Shown here piece by piece: positions 25,901-34,125 of a stretch of 64,000 nt of DNA. Made by a program: the position numbers and the translations under genes. Under the pieces are notes generated by a model that saw only the letters and a program-made list of their open reading frames with translations, made no database searches and was not told the origin of the DNA. This DNA is from Streptoalloteichus hindustanus. GTDB lineage: Bacteria > Actinomycetota > Actinomycetes > Mycobacteriales > Pseudonocardiaceae. The stretch is from positions 1 through 64,000 of the forward strand of contig NZ_FQVN01000016.1 in NCBI RefSeq assembly GCF_900129375.1. Direction: 5' to 3'. Within the stretch, counting starts at the first letter, position 1. Every line of letters starts with the position of its first letter.

Positions 25901-27914
25901 CCACAAGGCCATGGGCATCACCGCCCGCGGCGCGTGGGAGAGCGTGAAGCGGCACTTCCGCGAGCTGGGCGTGGACACCCAGTCGCAGGACTTCAGCGTC
26001 GTCGGCGTCGGCGACATGTCCGGCGACGTCTTCGGCAACGGGATGCTGCTGTCCGAGCACATCCGGCTGGTGGCGGCGTTCGACCACCGGCACGTGTTCC
26101 TCGACCCGGACCCGGACCCGGCCGTGTCGTTCCGGGAGCGGCGGCGGATGTTCGAGCTGCCCCGGTCCTCGTGGGACGACTACGACCGCAGCAAGATCAG
26201 CAAGGGCGGCGGGGTCTTCCCGCGCACCCTGAAGTCGATCCCGGTCAGCCCGCAGGTCAGGGACGCGCTCGGCCTGCCGGAGGGCGTGACCAGGCTGTCC
26301 CCGCCCGAGCTGATCAAGGCGATCCTGCTGGCCCCGGTCGACCTGCTGTGGAACGGCGGCATCGGCACCTACGTCAAGGCCTCCACCGAGACGCACGCCG
26401 AGGTCGGCGACAAGGCCAACGACGCGGTCCGGGTGGACGGCGCCGACCTGCGGGTCCGGGTGGTGGGCGAGGGCGGCAACCTGGGCCTGACCCAGCGCGG
26501 CCGGATCGAGTTCGCCCGCGCCGGCGGCAAGGTCAACACCGACGCGCTGGACAACTCGGCCGGCGTGGACTGCTCCGACCACGAGGTCAACATCAAGGTC
26601 CTGCTCGACCGCATGGTCGACGCGGAGCGGCTGGAGCCGGGCGAGCGCAACGAGCTGCTCGCCGCGATGACCGACGAGGTCTCCGACCTGGTGCTGGCCG
26701 ACAACCACCGGCAGAACGCGGTGCTCGGCGTCAGCCGGGCGCACGCCGCGCCGATGCTGACGGTGCACGCCCGGCTGATCACCGACCTGGAGCAGCGGCG
26801 CGGCCTGGACCGGGCGCTGGAGGCGCTGCCCACCCCGGCCCAGTTCAAGGCGCTGGACCAGGCGGGGCAGGGGCTCACCTCGCCGGAGCTGGCCACCCTG
26901 CTGGCGCACGTCAAGCTGGCGCTCAAGGAGGAGGTGCTGGCCAGCGACCTGCCGGACGCCGAGGCGTTCGCCAGGCGGCTGCCGGAGTACTTCCCGGCGG
27001 TGCTGCGCGAGCGGTTCGGCGACGGCATCGCCAACCACCCGCTGCGCCGGGAGATCACCACCACCCTCCTGGTCAACGAGGTGGTCGACGGCGGCGGCAT
27101 CTCCTACGCCTTCCGGCTGGCCGAGGAGATGACCGCCAGCGCCACCGACGCCGTGCGCGCCTTCGCCGTCGTGACCAGGGTGTTCGACCTCCAGTCGCTG
27201 TGGCGGGAGATCGACGCGCTGGACAACGTGGTGCCCACCGAGATCGCCGACGACATGGTGCTGGAGACGCGGCGGCTGCTGGACCGCGCCTCCCGGTGGC
27301 TGCTGACCAACCGGCCGCAGCCGCTGGCCGTCGGCGCCGAGATCAGCCGGTTCGCCCCGGTGGTCCGCGAGCTGGCGTCGCACGTGACCGAGCTGCTGCG
27401 CGGCCGCGAGCGCGACGCGGTGGTCGCGCACGTCGAGCGGCTGACCGGACAGGGCGTGCCGGAGGCGCTGGCCCGCCGGGTCGCGGTCCTGCTCTACACC
27501 TACGGGCTGCTCGACGTCACCGAGGTGACCGAGCTGGCCGAGCGGGAGAAGCTGGAGGTGGAGCGCAGCCCGCAGGAGACCGCGGAGCTGTACTACGCCC
27601 TGTCCGCCCACCTGGACATCGACCAGATGCTCAGCTCGGTGAGCGGGCTCCAGCGCGGCAACCGCTGGCACGCCCTGGCCCGGCTGGCGCTGCGCGACGA
27701 CCTGTACGGCTCGTTGCGGGCGATCACGCTGGACGCCCTGCGCAGCAGCGACCCCGGCGACACCGCCGAGGAGAAGATCACCAAGTGGGAGGAGGCCAAC
27801 TCCTCCCGGCTGGCCAGGGCCAGGGCCGCGTTGCGGGCGATCCGCGACTCGGGCCGGCTGGACCTGCCGACGCTGTCGGTGGCGGCCCGCCAGGTGCGCA
27901 GCATGGTGCGCTGA
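22950..27914 (+). CDS. gdh: NAD-specific glutamate dehydrogenase, 180-kDa class
   Basis: About 1654 residues, the length of the large NAD-GDH class first described in Streptomyces clavuligerus and present as Rv2476c. It converts glutamate to 2-oxoglutarate and ammonia in the cytoplasm. Long N-terminal ACT-like regulatory regions precede the catalytic core. Core motifs are GGLRWSDRREDFRTE, PVGAKGGFVVKR (substrate Lys), the nucleotide-binding GVGDMSGDVFGNGML, and WNGGIGTYVK. Start: ATG at 22950, or GTG at 22932, which has GGAG five bases before it. It is followed within 115 bases by the thioesterase gene, as in M. tuberculosis. Confidence 0.95.
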   Translation: MTSTSASSAPSRPDSRTDGPERTASPEQGREQLLRRAAEAAPELAELIELYYRHVPAEEVVDDRPADLVGAVRSHHDIAVTRVPGRPVVRVFNPDPTADGWSCPATVIQLVTDDMPYLVDSVAAELARRGVQVQRVVHPIVVVRRDVAGGLRAVLPGADPEQPPGDALAESWMLIEVDRITDPERARELEQRLQSVLNDVREVVEDTDRMSGTAGTLADELERTPPPLPGEEVHEGAELLRWLADGHFTFLGYRHYELVEDPETGDKALRAVLASGLGVLRRDSLAARSFTTGPDAAAQALSPQLLVLTQASAPSTVHRPVYPYYVGVKTFDADRNVTGEHRFLGVFTTSALHEDVLDIPVIERRVREVIHRAGFPLESYSGQRMLEVIQNYPRTELFSTDPDSLYDTTTGVLALAERRKLRLFLRRDPYGRFYSCLVYLPRDRYTTTTRLAMQDVLLAELQGSSLEYSARVGESALARVHFTVHTDPGRQVEPDTARIQDKLAAAVRSWDDLMIDAVLAEQQGPDGTQGVVSGESATELGQRYATFFPEAYKEDFTAGEGLADLRRLEALTGAPADLDMHFYVPVAAEPGERRFKLYLAGHRVTLSAVLPVLQRMGLEVVDERPYEVVRADGVRCWIYDFGLRLEPAALESIATEDATTLQARFQDAFAAAWRGDAEVDRFNALVLRAGLNWRQAALLRAYAKYLRQARTPYSQDYIEDAVLGHTAVATALVQLFETRFDPALPEETRASQAEALTAEITRMIDEVTSLDADRILRSYLTLVRATLRTNYFVRDSAGQGRAFLSFKLDPQAVPDLPEPRPRFEIFVYSPRVEGVHLRFGPVARGGLRWSDRREDFRTEILGLVKAQAVKNAVIVPVGAKGGFVVKRPPAATGDPGLDREAFLKEGIACYRMFISGLLDLTDNMVGNEVVPARQVVRHDGDDAYLVVAADKGTATFSDIANEVAASYHFWLGDAFASGGSVGYDHKAMGITARGAWESVKRHFRELGVDTQSQDFSVVGVGDMSGDVFGNGMLLSEHIRLVAAFDHRHVFLDPDPDPAVSFRERRRMFELPRSSWDDYDRSKISKGGGVFPRTLKSIPVSPQVRDALGLPEGVTRLSPPELIKAILLAPVDLLWNGGIGTYVKASTETHAEVGDKANDAVRVDGADLRVRVVGEGGNLGLTQRGRIEFARAGGKVNTDALDNSAGVDCSDHEVNIKVLLDRMVDAERLEPGERNELLAAMTDEVSDLVLADNHRQNAVLGVSRAHAAPMLTVHARLITDLEQRRGLDRALEALPTPAQFKALDQAGQGLTSPELATLLAHVKLALKEEVLASDLPDAEAFARRLPEYFPAVLRERFGDGIANHPLRREITTTLLVNEVVDGGGISYAFRLAEEMTASATDAVRAFAVVTRVFDLQSLWREIDALDNVVPTEIADDMVLETRRLLDRASRWLLTNRPQPLAVGAEISRFAPVVRELASHVTELLRGRERDAVVAHVERLTGQGVPEALARRVAVLLYTYGLLDVTEVTELAEREKLEVERSPQETAELYYALSAHLDIDQMLSSVSGLQRGNRWHALARLALRDDLYGSLRAITLDALRSSDPGDTAEEKITKWEEANSSRLARARAALRAIRDSGRLDLPTLSVAARQVRSMVR

Positions 27915-27953
27915 CCGGCGCCGACGCCGGAGCGACCCGGCGTTGGTCCGGCC

Positions 27954-28012
27954 CGCGGCGATCGTGAGTACGTTAGGGGATGCAATCCCCTGATGGGCTC
28001 ACGATCGCCGCG
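27954..28012 (+). promoter_or_regulatory. Large nested stem-loop next to the thioesterase Shine-Dalgarno
   Basis: Outer arms are a perfect 15-bp inverted repeat (CGCGGCGATCGTGAG, 27954-27968, with 27998-28012). Inside is a second perfect hairpin AGGGGAT-GCAA-type, arms 27975-27981 and 27985-27991. Short internal loops separate the two. The structure ends exactly where GAGGAGG begins. It could be an intercistronic terminator, a processing site or a translation switch. Confidence 0.7.
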
Positions 28013-28027
28013 AGGAGGCGTTGTTTC

Positions 28028-28459
28028 TTGGGCGCGTTCGTCACCGAGGTCCAACCGCGCTGGTCGGACATGGACGCCTTCGGGCACGTCAACCACGCGA
28101 ACACCGTGACGCTGCTGGAGGACGCCAGGGTCGCGATGCTGTTCGTGGAGGCGGCGCGGCACGGGGTGGACGGGCTGGCGCGGGGCATGGTGGTGGCCAG
28201 GCTGGCCGTCGACTACCACGCGCCGCTGCTGTTCACCGGCGAGCCGGTGTGCGTGCGGATCGCGGTGCGCGACCTGAAGGTCGCCTCCTTCGTCCTCGAC
28301 TACACCGTCCACGGCGGCCGCTCGGGCGACGGCCCGGTGGTCGCCAGCGCGCAGACCCTGATGGCCCCCTACGACGTGGCCAACACCCGACCCCGCCGGC
28401 TCACCGAGACCGAGCGGGACTTCCTCGCCGCCTTCCACGCGGGGGGCGGCGTTGCCTGA
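28028..28459 (+). CDS. Acyl-CoA thioesterase, hotdog (4HBT/YbgC-like)
   Basis: About 143 residues with the hotdog signature VQPRWSDMDAFGHVNHANTV, in which the DxxGHVNH segment holds the catalytic Asp, and a central long helix. It hydrolyses an acyl-CoA in the cytoplasm; the chain specificity is unknown. I prefer a TTG start at 28028 because GAGGAGG lies ten bases upstream and the conserved sequence begins at once. An ATG at 27980 would put the first 16 codons inside the stem-loop. The position after gdh matches Rv2475c. Confidence 0.82.
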   Translation: MGAFVTEVQPRWSDMDAFGHVNHANTVTLLEDARVAMLFVEAARHGVDGLARGMVVARLAVDYHAPLLFTGEPVCVRIAVRDLKVASFVLDYTVHGGRSGDGPVVASAQTLMAPYDVANTRPRRLTETERDFLAAFHAGGGVA

Positions 28460-29093
28460 GCTGCTGGTTCCCGACGCCGCCGACCGCGAGGCGCTGGGCG
28501 CCTTCGTGGCCCGCGCCGTGCGGCTGGACGCGCAGACCGTGGTGCGGCTGCGGGCCCGACCCCACCGGCCCGAGCTGCTGGACGCGTGGGCGGCCACCCC
28601 GTTCGACGCCCTGGTCACCCGCTCGGTGACCGGGCGGGCCGAGCCGGCCGACGTGACGGTCTCCGGCAACGAGCTGCTCGCCGCCCTCGCGGTGGTGGGC
28701 GGGCCGCGGCTGGACCCGGGCCCGCCCAGGGACCTGCTGTGGCGCTCGGCCCTGCCGCCCGGCGAGGGCTGGAGCCGGGTGGACGACCTGCCGGCCACCG
28801 TGGTCAGCGAGCTGACCGACCGCGGCGCGGCGCTGGCCAGGGAGAACCAGGGCCCGCACGGCACCCCGCCGGCGTCGCTGCTGGACCAGCCGGTGCTGGT
28901 GGTCAGCGGGGCCGGGTTCGACGTGAAGATCCCGCTGCGCTGCCTGTTCGCCCTGTCCGGGATGGGGTTCCTCGGCCCGGTCGGGCCGGACGACGTGGTG
29001 CGGGTCAGCGCCACCGACTCGTGGCTGCGGCTGGACGCCCGCTACGGCGCGGTGGTCCGGCGGCGACACGCGTTGCTGCCGCTGCTCGTCTGA
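28452..29093 (+). CDS. Conserved protein, Rv2474c-like
   Basis: A 213-residue cytoplasmic protein with no catalytic motif that I recognise. It overlaps the thioesterase gene by eight bases and starts with TTG, so the two are coupled. The gene order gdh, thioesterase, this gene is conserved in mycobacteria (Rv2476c-Rv2475c-Rv2474c), which supports a real gene. The C-terminal part (ALARENQGPHGTPPASLLDQPVL and RLDARYGAVVRRR) looks the most structured. Confidence 0.75.
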   Translation: MPELLVPDAADREALGAFVARAVRLDAQTVVRLRARPHRPELLDAWAATPFDALVTRSVTGRAEPADVTVSGNELLAALAVVGGPRLDPGPPRDLLWRSALPPGEGWSRVDDLPATVVSELTDRGAALARENQGPHGTPPASLLDQPVLVVSGAGFDVKIPLRCLFALSGMGFLGPVGPDDVVRVSATDSWLRLDARYGAVVRRRHALLPLLV

Positions 29094-29186
29094 CGGGCAC
29101 CGCCGGCCGTCGTCGCGGTGCCCGTCGTCGCGGTGCCCGTCGTGCGAGTGCTCGGCGAGGCCGGCGGGACCACACGGGGCCACACG

Positions 29187-29219
29187 GGGCCGGGCGCCGC
29201 CACCGGCGGCCCGGCCCCC
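29187..29219. terminator. Terminator between convergent genes
   Basis: GGGGCCGGG and CCCGGCCCC arms with an inner GCCGCC/GGCGG pairing and a two-base bulge lie just beyond the stop of the minus-strand amidinotransferase-like gene and after the Rv2474c-like gene. Upstream, GTCGTCGCGGTGCCC is repeated directly. Confidence 0.5.
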
Positions 29220-29223
29220 GGCG

Positions 29224-30180
29224 TCACATCAGCTCGAACCGGTACGAGTACCGGTTGAGGTGCATGACCAGGCTGGACAGCAGCGCCCCCGTCTTCCGGA
29301 ACTCGCTGAGGTTGACGTGGTTGACCTCGAACGCCAGCCGCGCGGCCAGGTCCTCCAGCAGCCGGTTCTTGGCCAGCTCGGCGGCGTGCGCCTCGCTGCC
29401 CGGCCGCAGCTCGTGCAGGTGCGACGCGTTGAGGACCGTGTTGTTCACCCGCACCGAGTTGCAGACGCCCGCGCGGCAGGCCGACAGCGGCACCGGGATG
29501 ACCTCGGTGTGCCGTTCCAGCCGGCGGATCTCGCCCCGGTCGTGCGCCTCGACGCACACCAGCGTCCGGTCCCTGGTCAGGGGGAAGACGGTCTGGTCGA
29601 GGTGCGGTGGCGCCGCGGTGGGCGACTCGGCGGTCCGCAGCCGGACGACGCGCATGTCGAAGGTGCGCTCCATCCAGTCGTAGACCTGCGGTTCGGAGCG
29701 GGGGCCGCAGCCGCCCACGTAGACGTCGTCCCGCAGGTGCTTGAGGTCGGCCTCGCCCTCGAAGTGCCCGGCCGGCACGAACGCCCGGTAGCCGAGGGAC
29801 TCGAAGAAGGCGAGCGCGATCTCGGTCCCCGCCCGCCGGGCCGGGTCGGCGAAGTGCGCCAGCACCACCACGTTCGCGGCCGGCAGGTGCTCCAGCACGA
29901 CGCCCAGGCTCGCGGTGCGGGCCAGGTCCCGCAGCCCGGTCACCCGCGGCGTGGGCAGCAGGTAGACCAGGGCGTCGGCGGTGAGGTCGCGGTAGAGCTC
30001 CAGGAACTGGCTCATCGCGCGGTGCCGCTCCACCGAGGGACCCCGGGGCGGCCCCTCCCGACCCGCCTCGGCGACCAGCGCGAACGGCACGGTGAGCAGG
30101 AACGCCGGGTGCGGCAGCTGCGTCGGGTTGAGCCAGTCCGCCTCCCCCTCCGCCGGACCCGCGTTGAGCTGGGCGGTCAC
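29224..30180 (-). CDS. Amidinotransferase/DDAH-fold (GME superfamily) enzyme
   Basis: A 318-residue soluble protein of the guanidino-group-modifying superfamily. Visible active-site elements in the expected order are GHFEGEADL (acidic residue binding the guanidino group), the DVYVGGCGPRS loop, the HLDQTVFPL box with catalytic His-Leu-Asp, and a C-terminal Cys in AGVCNSVRVNN. Family members hydrolyse or transfer groups of arginine derivatives (dimethylarginine hydrolase, arginine deiminase). The GTG start overlaps the end of the PSD-like gene (GTGA), so the two are translationally coupled and probably act on one compound. Substrate unknown. Confidence 0.75.
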   Translation of the reverse strand: MTAQLNAGPAEGEADWLNPTQLPHPAFLLTVPFALVAEAGREGPPRGPSVERHRAMSQFLELYRDLTADALVYLLPTPRVTGLRDLARTASLGVVLEHLPAANVVVLAHFADPARRAGTEIALAFFESLGYRAFVPAGHFEGEADLKHLRDDVYVGGCGPRSEPQVYDWMERTFDMRVVRLRTAESPTAAPPHLDQTVFPLTRDRTLVCVEAHDRGEIRRLERHTEVIPVPLSACRAGVCNSVRVNNTVLNASHLHELRPGSEAHAAELAKNRLLEDLAARLAFEVNHVNLSEFRKTGALLSSLVMHLNRYSYRFELM

Positions 30181-30923
30181 CGGGTCTCCCCCTCCTCCTG
30201 CTCGGCGAGCGGGCGGACGCGGACCAGCGGGTCGACCCCGGCCTCCACGTGCCGCCCGGTGCGCTGCACCGGCTCGAACCCGAACCGGTCGGACAGCGGG
30301 ATGACCAGGTCGCACTGGGAGCCGTAGCGGATCTGGGAGAAGCGCTGGCCCTGCCGGCAGCGCCGGTTCTGCCTGGGGTCGAACGGGGTGATCCGGTTGA
30401 CCGCCTGGTCGGCGATCTGGAGCACGTAGTAGTCCTGGCCGAGCCGGGCGGAGTGGAAGCGGTTGACCACGCGCTGGTTGCGGTGCAGGTAGTCGGCGGC
30501 GGCCAGGTCGACCCGCAGGTCGTCGAGGATGTGCTTCTCCATGTCCAGCATCGGCAGGTTGTGCGTGCTGATCGGCTCGGCGAACCGGTGCGACAGCCGG
30601 CCCGAGTAGGGGACCCGGTTGACGTGGACGTCGAAGAACGTCATGAAGATGCCGATCACCAGGGCCGGGCGGTCGAACGCGGGGTCGCACAGGGCGTCCC
30701 TGGGCGTGTAGGGCCGGCCCTTGACGTCCACCACCGGCTCGTCCGGTTTCGCCAGGCGCTGGTAGAGCAGGACGCCGTCGGCGGGGGAGAAGAAGAAGCC
30801 CGGGTCGCTGTACGCCGGGCGGGTGGGATCTCGGAAGAAGTGGTACTGCGAAAGCCAGGAAAGTGGTTTCTCTCGGTATGGGGATATGTCCGATCTCACC
30901 CATTCCTCGAGGTTCTTCACCAT
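30177..30923 (-). CDS. Phosphatidylserine decarboxylase-like pyruvoyl enzyme
   Basis: About 248 residues. The PSD motif DVHVNRVPYSG is at 98-108, and a QRVVNRF segment matches the family NER region. The self-cleavage Gly-Ser is in FSQIRYGSQCDLVIP (G201-S202), which aligns with the GSx site of short-form PSDs. In the family the Ser becomes the pyruvoyl group that decarboxylates phosphatidylserine or related substrates. There is no membrane helix. The ATG has AAGGAG upstream. Pairing with an amidinotransferase-fold gene is unlike normal pss-psd operons, so the substrate may be a soluble amino acid derivative. That is inference. Confidence 0.82.
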   Translation of the reverse strand: MVKNLEEWVRSDISPYREKPLSWLSQYHFFRDPTRPAYSDPGFFFSPADGVLLYQRLAKPDEPVVDVKGRPYTPRDALCDPAFDRPALVIGIFMTFFDVHVNRVPYSGRLSHRFAEPISTHNLPMLDMEKHILDDLRVDLAAADYLHRNQRVVNRFHSARLGQDYYVLQIADQAVNRITPFDPRQNRRCRQGQRFSQIRYGSQCDLVIPLSDRFGFEPVQRTGRHVEAGVDPLVRVRPLAEQEEGETR

Positions 30924-31318
30924 GCCGGGTGCGCTCCTTGTTCGGTGAGTGTTCGGAGTGCCGAGCGGCGAAGGTATCCACGGGATACCGGAGCGGCCAC
31001 CGGAGTAGCCGGTTCGGGTGGGGTGACGCCAGGTCGAGTGGAGCCGGGAGGGGAACTCCGCCGACGCACGGTGATCCGGCCCCGGGCGCTCCCTGCGTCG
31101 GGTGGCCGAGCGGCTGCGCCGGGCGGGGGAGAACACGCCCACGCTCGGTGGTCCCGGGCTGCCGCCGGGCGGGGTGGTTCGGCCGTCCTGTCGGGGTTCG
31201 TCCGCTCCGTCGCCGAGTGAACGTCACCCGGATGAGTTGATCTGTGCGGCGAGCGCGTGACCTTCCCGCCCCGCCCTCCGCCCGTCGCCCGGTCCGGGAA
31301 TCGTGGGCCGGTTCCGGT
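30924..31318. other. Intergenic region upstream of the PSD-like gene
   Basis: About 395 bases without a convincing frame. It should contain the promoter of the PSD-like/amidinotransferase-like operon on the minus strand and the end of the DMT exporter transcript. I see no strong hairpin or palindrome. Confidence 0.4.
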
Positions 31319-32338
31319 TCAGCCGGTCGGGGCCGGCCGATCGGGTGTCCGGCGTCCGGCCACCGGATCTCCGGGTTTCTGGTCTCCGGGTTTCTGGTGC
31401 CCCGCTTCCTGGCGTCCGGGTTCCTGGCGCCCGGCCGTCCGACGTCCGCGCGCCGGCAGGGCGAGCACCGCGAGGCCGCCCAGGACGAGGACCGCGCCGG
31501 CGACGCCACCGGTGGTGACCGGCTCACCGAGCACGGCGACCCCCAACGCGGCGGCGACCACCGGCTCGGCGAGGTTGAGCGTGGCGACCGTCGGCGCCGG
31601 CAACACCCGCAGGCCCGCCCCGAAGAGCAGGTAGGCCAGGACCGTGGGCACCAGGGCCAGGTAGCCCACCGTCAGCCAGCCCTGCGCGTTCTCCAGCCCA
31701 CCCGGCCAGCGCAGCGCCAGCACCGGGACCAGCGGCACGGCGCCGGCGGCGAACAACAGCCCCATCGCCCCGTCCGAGCGCTGGCCCGAGGCGATCAGCC
31801 GGGAACCGGCGACCGTGTACACGCCGTAGCCCAGACCTGCGGCCAACGCGAGGGCCAGACCGAGCGGCACGCCGTCCCCGCCCCCGGCGGGCGCCCCGGC
31901 GAGCACCAGGGTGACGACACCGGCGACGGCCAGCGCCGTGGCGGTCGTCCACAGCCGACCCGGCGCGCGGCGGGTCGCCGCCCACGTCGCCAGCCCCGCC
32001 CAGATCGGGCACGAGCCCAGCGCGACCACCGTGCCGATCGCCACCCCGGCCAACCGGACCCCGGAGAAGAACCCCACCTGGAACAGCGCCACGCCCGCCG
32101 CGCCGGCGGTGAGCACCCGCCAGTCCACCCGCGCGGCGGCGCGGAACGCGCCCCGGGCCCACGCCAGGCCGAGCAGCACCGCGCCGGCCAGCGCCACCCG
32201 GGCCGCGCCCACCACGAGCGGGTCGAGCCCGTCCGGCCCGAGGGCCTGGGCGGTTCCGGTGGTGCCGAACAGCGCCGAGGCGACGAGCACGAGCGACGCC
32301 GCGCGACTGGTGGTGGCGGTCCCGGTCATCCGGGCCAT
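31319..32338 (-). CDS. EamA/DMT-family exporter
   Basis: A 339-residue membrane protein with ten predicted helices in two EamA repeats, for example LVLVASALFGTTGTAQAL at the start and LNLAEPVVAAALGVAVLGE in the ninth-tenth helix region, the latter characteristic of this family. Substrates are typically amino acids or metabolites moved outward. The C-terminal 40 residues form a hydrophilic repeat tail (units like GRQEPGRQEAGHQKPGDQ). Start codon uncertain: ATG at 32338 or 32329, neither with a strong ribosome binding site. Confidence 0.85.
   Translation of the reverse strand: MARMTGTATTSRAASLVLVASALFGTTGTAQALGPDGLDPLVVGAARVALAGAVLLGLAWARGAFRAAARVDWRVLTAGAAGVALFQVGFFSGVRLAGVAIGTVVALGSCPIWAGLATWAATRRAPGRLWTTATALAVAGVVTLVLAGAPAGGGDGVPLGLALALAAGLGYGVYTVAGSRLIASGQRSDGAMGLLFAAGAVPLVPVLALRWPGGLENAQGWLTVGYLALVPTVLAYLLFGAGLRVLPAPTVATLNLAEPVVAAALGVAVLGEPVTTGGVAGAVLVLGGLAVLALPARGRRTAGRQEPGRQEAGHQKPGDQKPGDPVAGRRTPDRPAPTG
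31365..31440 (-). repeat. 15-bp tandem repeats in the DMT exporter tail
   Basis: About five units of a CCGGGTTTCTGGTCT-like sequence (plus-strand spelling) have drifted and encode (H/R/D)Q(K/E)PG-type units at the C-terminus of the exporter. The period keeps the frame. Confidence 0.65.
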
Positions 32339-32417
32339 GATGGACGGTGGCCCACCGCTCGGGCGAACGGTTTTCCCACGTCGCGGCGCCCGGCTCCGCG
32401 CCGGACGCCGGCCGGGC

Positions 32418-34007
32418 TCAGACCAGCCAGACGGCGGTGTCCGGCGGCAGGTGCTCGCCCTCCAGCGGGCCGCTGGCCAGCAGCACGTCGCCCGGGGGCA
32501 GCGGCACCGGGCCGCCGGAGGTGTTCAGCGCGCAGATCAGCCCGCCGCCCTTGCGGCGGAACGCGAAGCAGCCGGGGGGCGCGCCGTACCACTCGACCTC
32601 GTCGCCCGCGAACGCCGGGTGCGTCCGTCGCAGCTCGATCGCCTGCCGGTACAGCGACAGCATCGAGTCGGGGTCCTCCAACTGGGCCTCGGCGGTGAGC
32701 CGGCCCCAGTCGCCCGGCATCGGCAGCCAGGTGCTCACGCCGGTGGTGAACCCGTAGGGCGCGGTCTCGCCCTCCCACGGCAGGGGCACCCGCGCGCCGT
32801 CCCGGCCCGGCCGGGCCCCGCCGGTGCTCCGGAAGATCGGGTCCTGCCGGGCCCAGTCGGCCACCGCCACGTCCGGCAGGCCCAACTCCTCGCCGTTGTA
32901 GAGGTAGATCACGCCGGGCAGCGCCAGCTCCACCAGCGCCATCGCCCTGGCCCGCTGGGTGCCCAGCGCGCCCCCGCCGTACCGGGACACGTGCCGGCCG
33001 ACGTCGTGGTTGGACAGCGTCCAGGTGGGCGGCGCGCCGGCGGCCGAGGCGAGCGAGCGCTCGATCGTCTCCCGCACGGCGTCGGCGTCGAAGGCGGTGG
33101 CCAGCAGGCGGAAGTCGAAGCCCAGGTGCGGCCCGTCGTGCGCGGAGCGGAGGAGGAGCTCGTCGTCCCCGGCCCGGATCTCCCCGGTGGCGACGCGGCC
33201 GGGGTACTCGTCGAGCACCTCCCGGACCCGGCGGTGGATCTCCCGCGCCCCGTCGACGTCGAACCGCGGGTCGACCTCGTCCGGGGTGACGGGAGTCGCC
33301 TCGGCCACCAGCAGACCCGAGGCCGCCTCCGGCCGGCCCACCTCCCTGGCCATGCCGTGCGCGACGTCCACCCGGAAGCCGTCCACGCCGCGGTCGAGCC
33401 AGAACCGCAGCGTCCGCTCCAGGTCGGCCCACACGTCCGGGTGCGCCCAGTTGAGGTCGGGCTGCCCCGGCGCGACCAGGTGCAGGTACCACTGCCCGTC
33501 GGCGACCCGGGTCCACGCGGGGCCGCCGACCATGCTGGACCAGTCGTTCGGGGGGAGGTCGCCGCCGGGGCCGCGGCCGTCCCGGAAGACGTAGCGGGCG
33601 CGTTCCCGGTCGCCGGGGGCCGCGCGCAGCGCCGCCTGGAACCACTCGTGCTGGTCGCTGGTGTGGTCGGAGACCAGGTCGATCGTGACCCGCATGCCGT
33701 GGGCGTGCGCGTCGGCCAGCAGCCGGTCGAAGGACGCCAGGTCGCCGTAGAGCGGGTCCACGTCCCTGGGGTCGACGACGTCGTAGCCGTGGTCGGCCAT
33801 CGGGGAGCGGAAGAACGGGGTCAGCCAGAGCGCGTCCACCCCGAGCAGCTCCAGGTAGCCGAGCCGGCCGCGGATGCCCTCCAGGTCACCGACGCCGTCG
33901 GCGTCGGAGTCGGCGAACGAGCGGACGTACACCTGGTAGAAGATCGCGTTCCGCCACCAGGTCGGGTCGTCGGCGATCTCGTTGCGTAGGTCGGCCGATC
34001 GTCGCAC
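32418..34007 (-). CDS. aglA: GH13 alpha-glucosidase (AglA-like)
   Basis: A 529-residue glycoside hydrolase family 13 enzyme. Conserved regions: TIDLVSDHTSDQH, GFRVDVAHGM with nucleophile Asp214, VATGEI with acid/base Glu276, and LSNHDVGRH with the transition-state Asp335. The N-terminal YQVYVRSFADSDADGVGDL is typical of oligo-1,6-glucosidase and alpha-glucosidases. There is no signal peptide, so it acts on intracellular malto- or trehalose-related sugars. It is followed downstream by the DMT exporter; glbO lies upstream, as with Rv2471/Rv2470. Confidence 0.92.
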   Translation of the reverse strand: MRRSADLRNEIADDPTWWRNAIFYQVYVRSFADSDADGVGDLEGIRGRLGYLELLGVDALWLTPFFRSPMADHGYDVVDPRDVDPLYGDLASFDRLLADAHAHGMRVTIDLVSDHTSDQHEWFQAALRAAPGDRERARYVFRDGRGPGGDLPPNDWSSMVGGPAWTRVADGQWYLHLVAPGQPDLNWAHPDVWADLERTLRFWLDRGVDGFRVDVAHGMAREVGRPEAASGLLVAEATPVTPDEVDPRFDVDGAREIHRRVREVLDEYPGRVATGEIRAGDDELLLRSAHDGPHLGFDFRLLATAFDADAVRETIERSLASAAGAPPTWTLSNHDVGRHVSRYGGGALGTQRARAMALVELALPGVIYLYNGEELGLPDVAVADWARQDPIFRSTGGARPGRDGARVPLPWEGETAPYGFTTGVSTWLPMPGDWGRLTAEAQLEDPDSMLSLYRQAIELRRTHPAFAGDEVEWYGAPPGCFAFRRKGGGLICALNTSGGPVPLPPGDVLLASGPLEGEHLPPDTAVWLV

Positions 34008-34125
34008 GGTGAGTCATCCTGCCATCAGAAGCCGATCTCGCTCGCCCCGTCCGAGTGATCAACCTTGCGTCGGCTCCGTGACCAACACCACTCGGGACGG
34101 CGGGGTCGCGAACCCGCTCCGCGAC

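Noticed and set aside
22971-27671. 1566-codon minus-strand open frame opposite gdh
   Set aside because: Shadow of gdh: a Gly/Arg/His/Gln-rich frame without motifs, while gdh is a full-length recognised enzyme.
30177-30923. Reading the PSD GSQ site as an inactivated LGST motif
   Set aside because: The surrounding sequence aligns with the short-form PSD type, in which the residue after Gly-Ser varies, so the cleavage serine is present.
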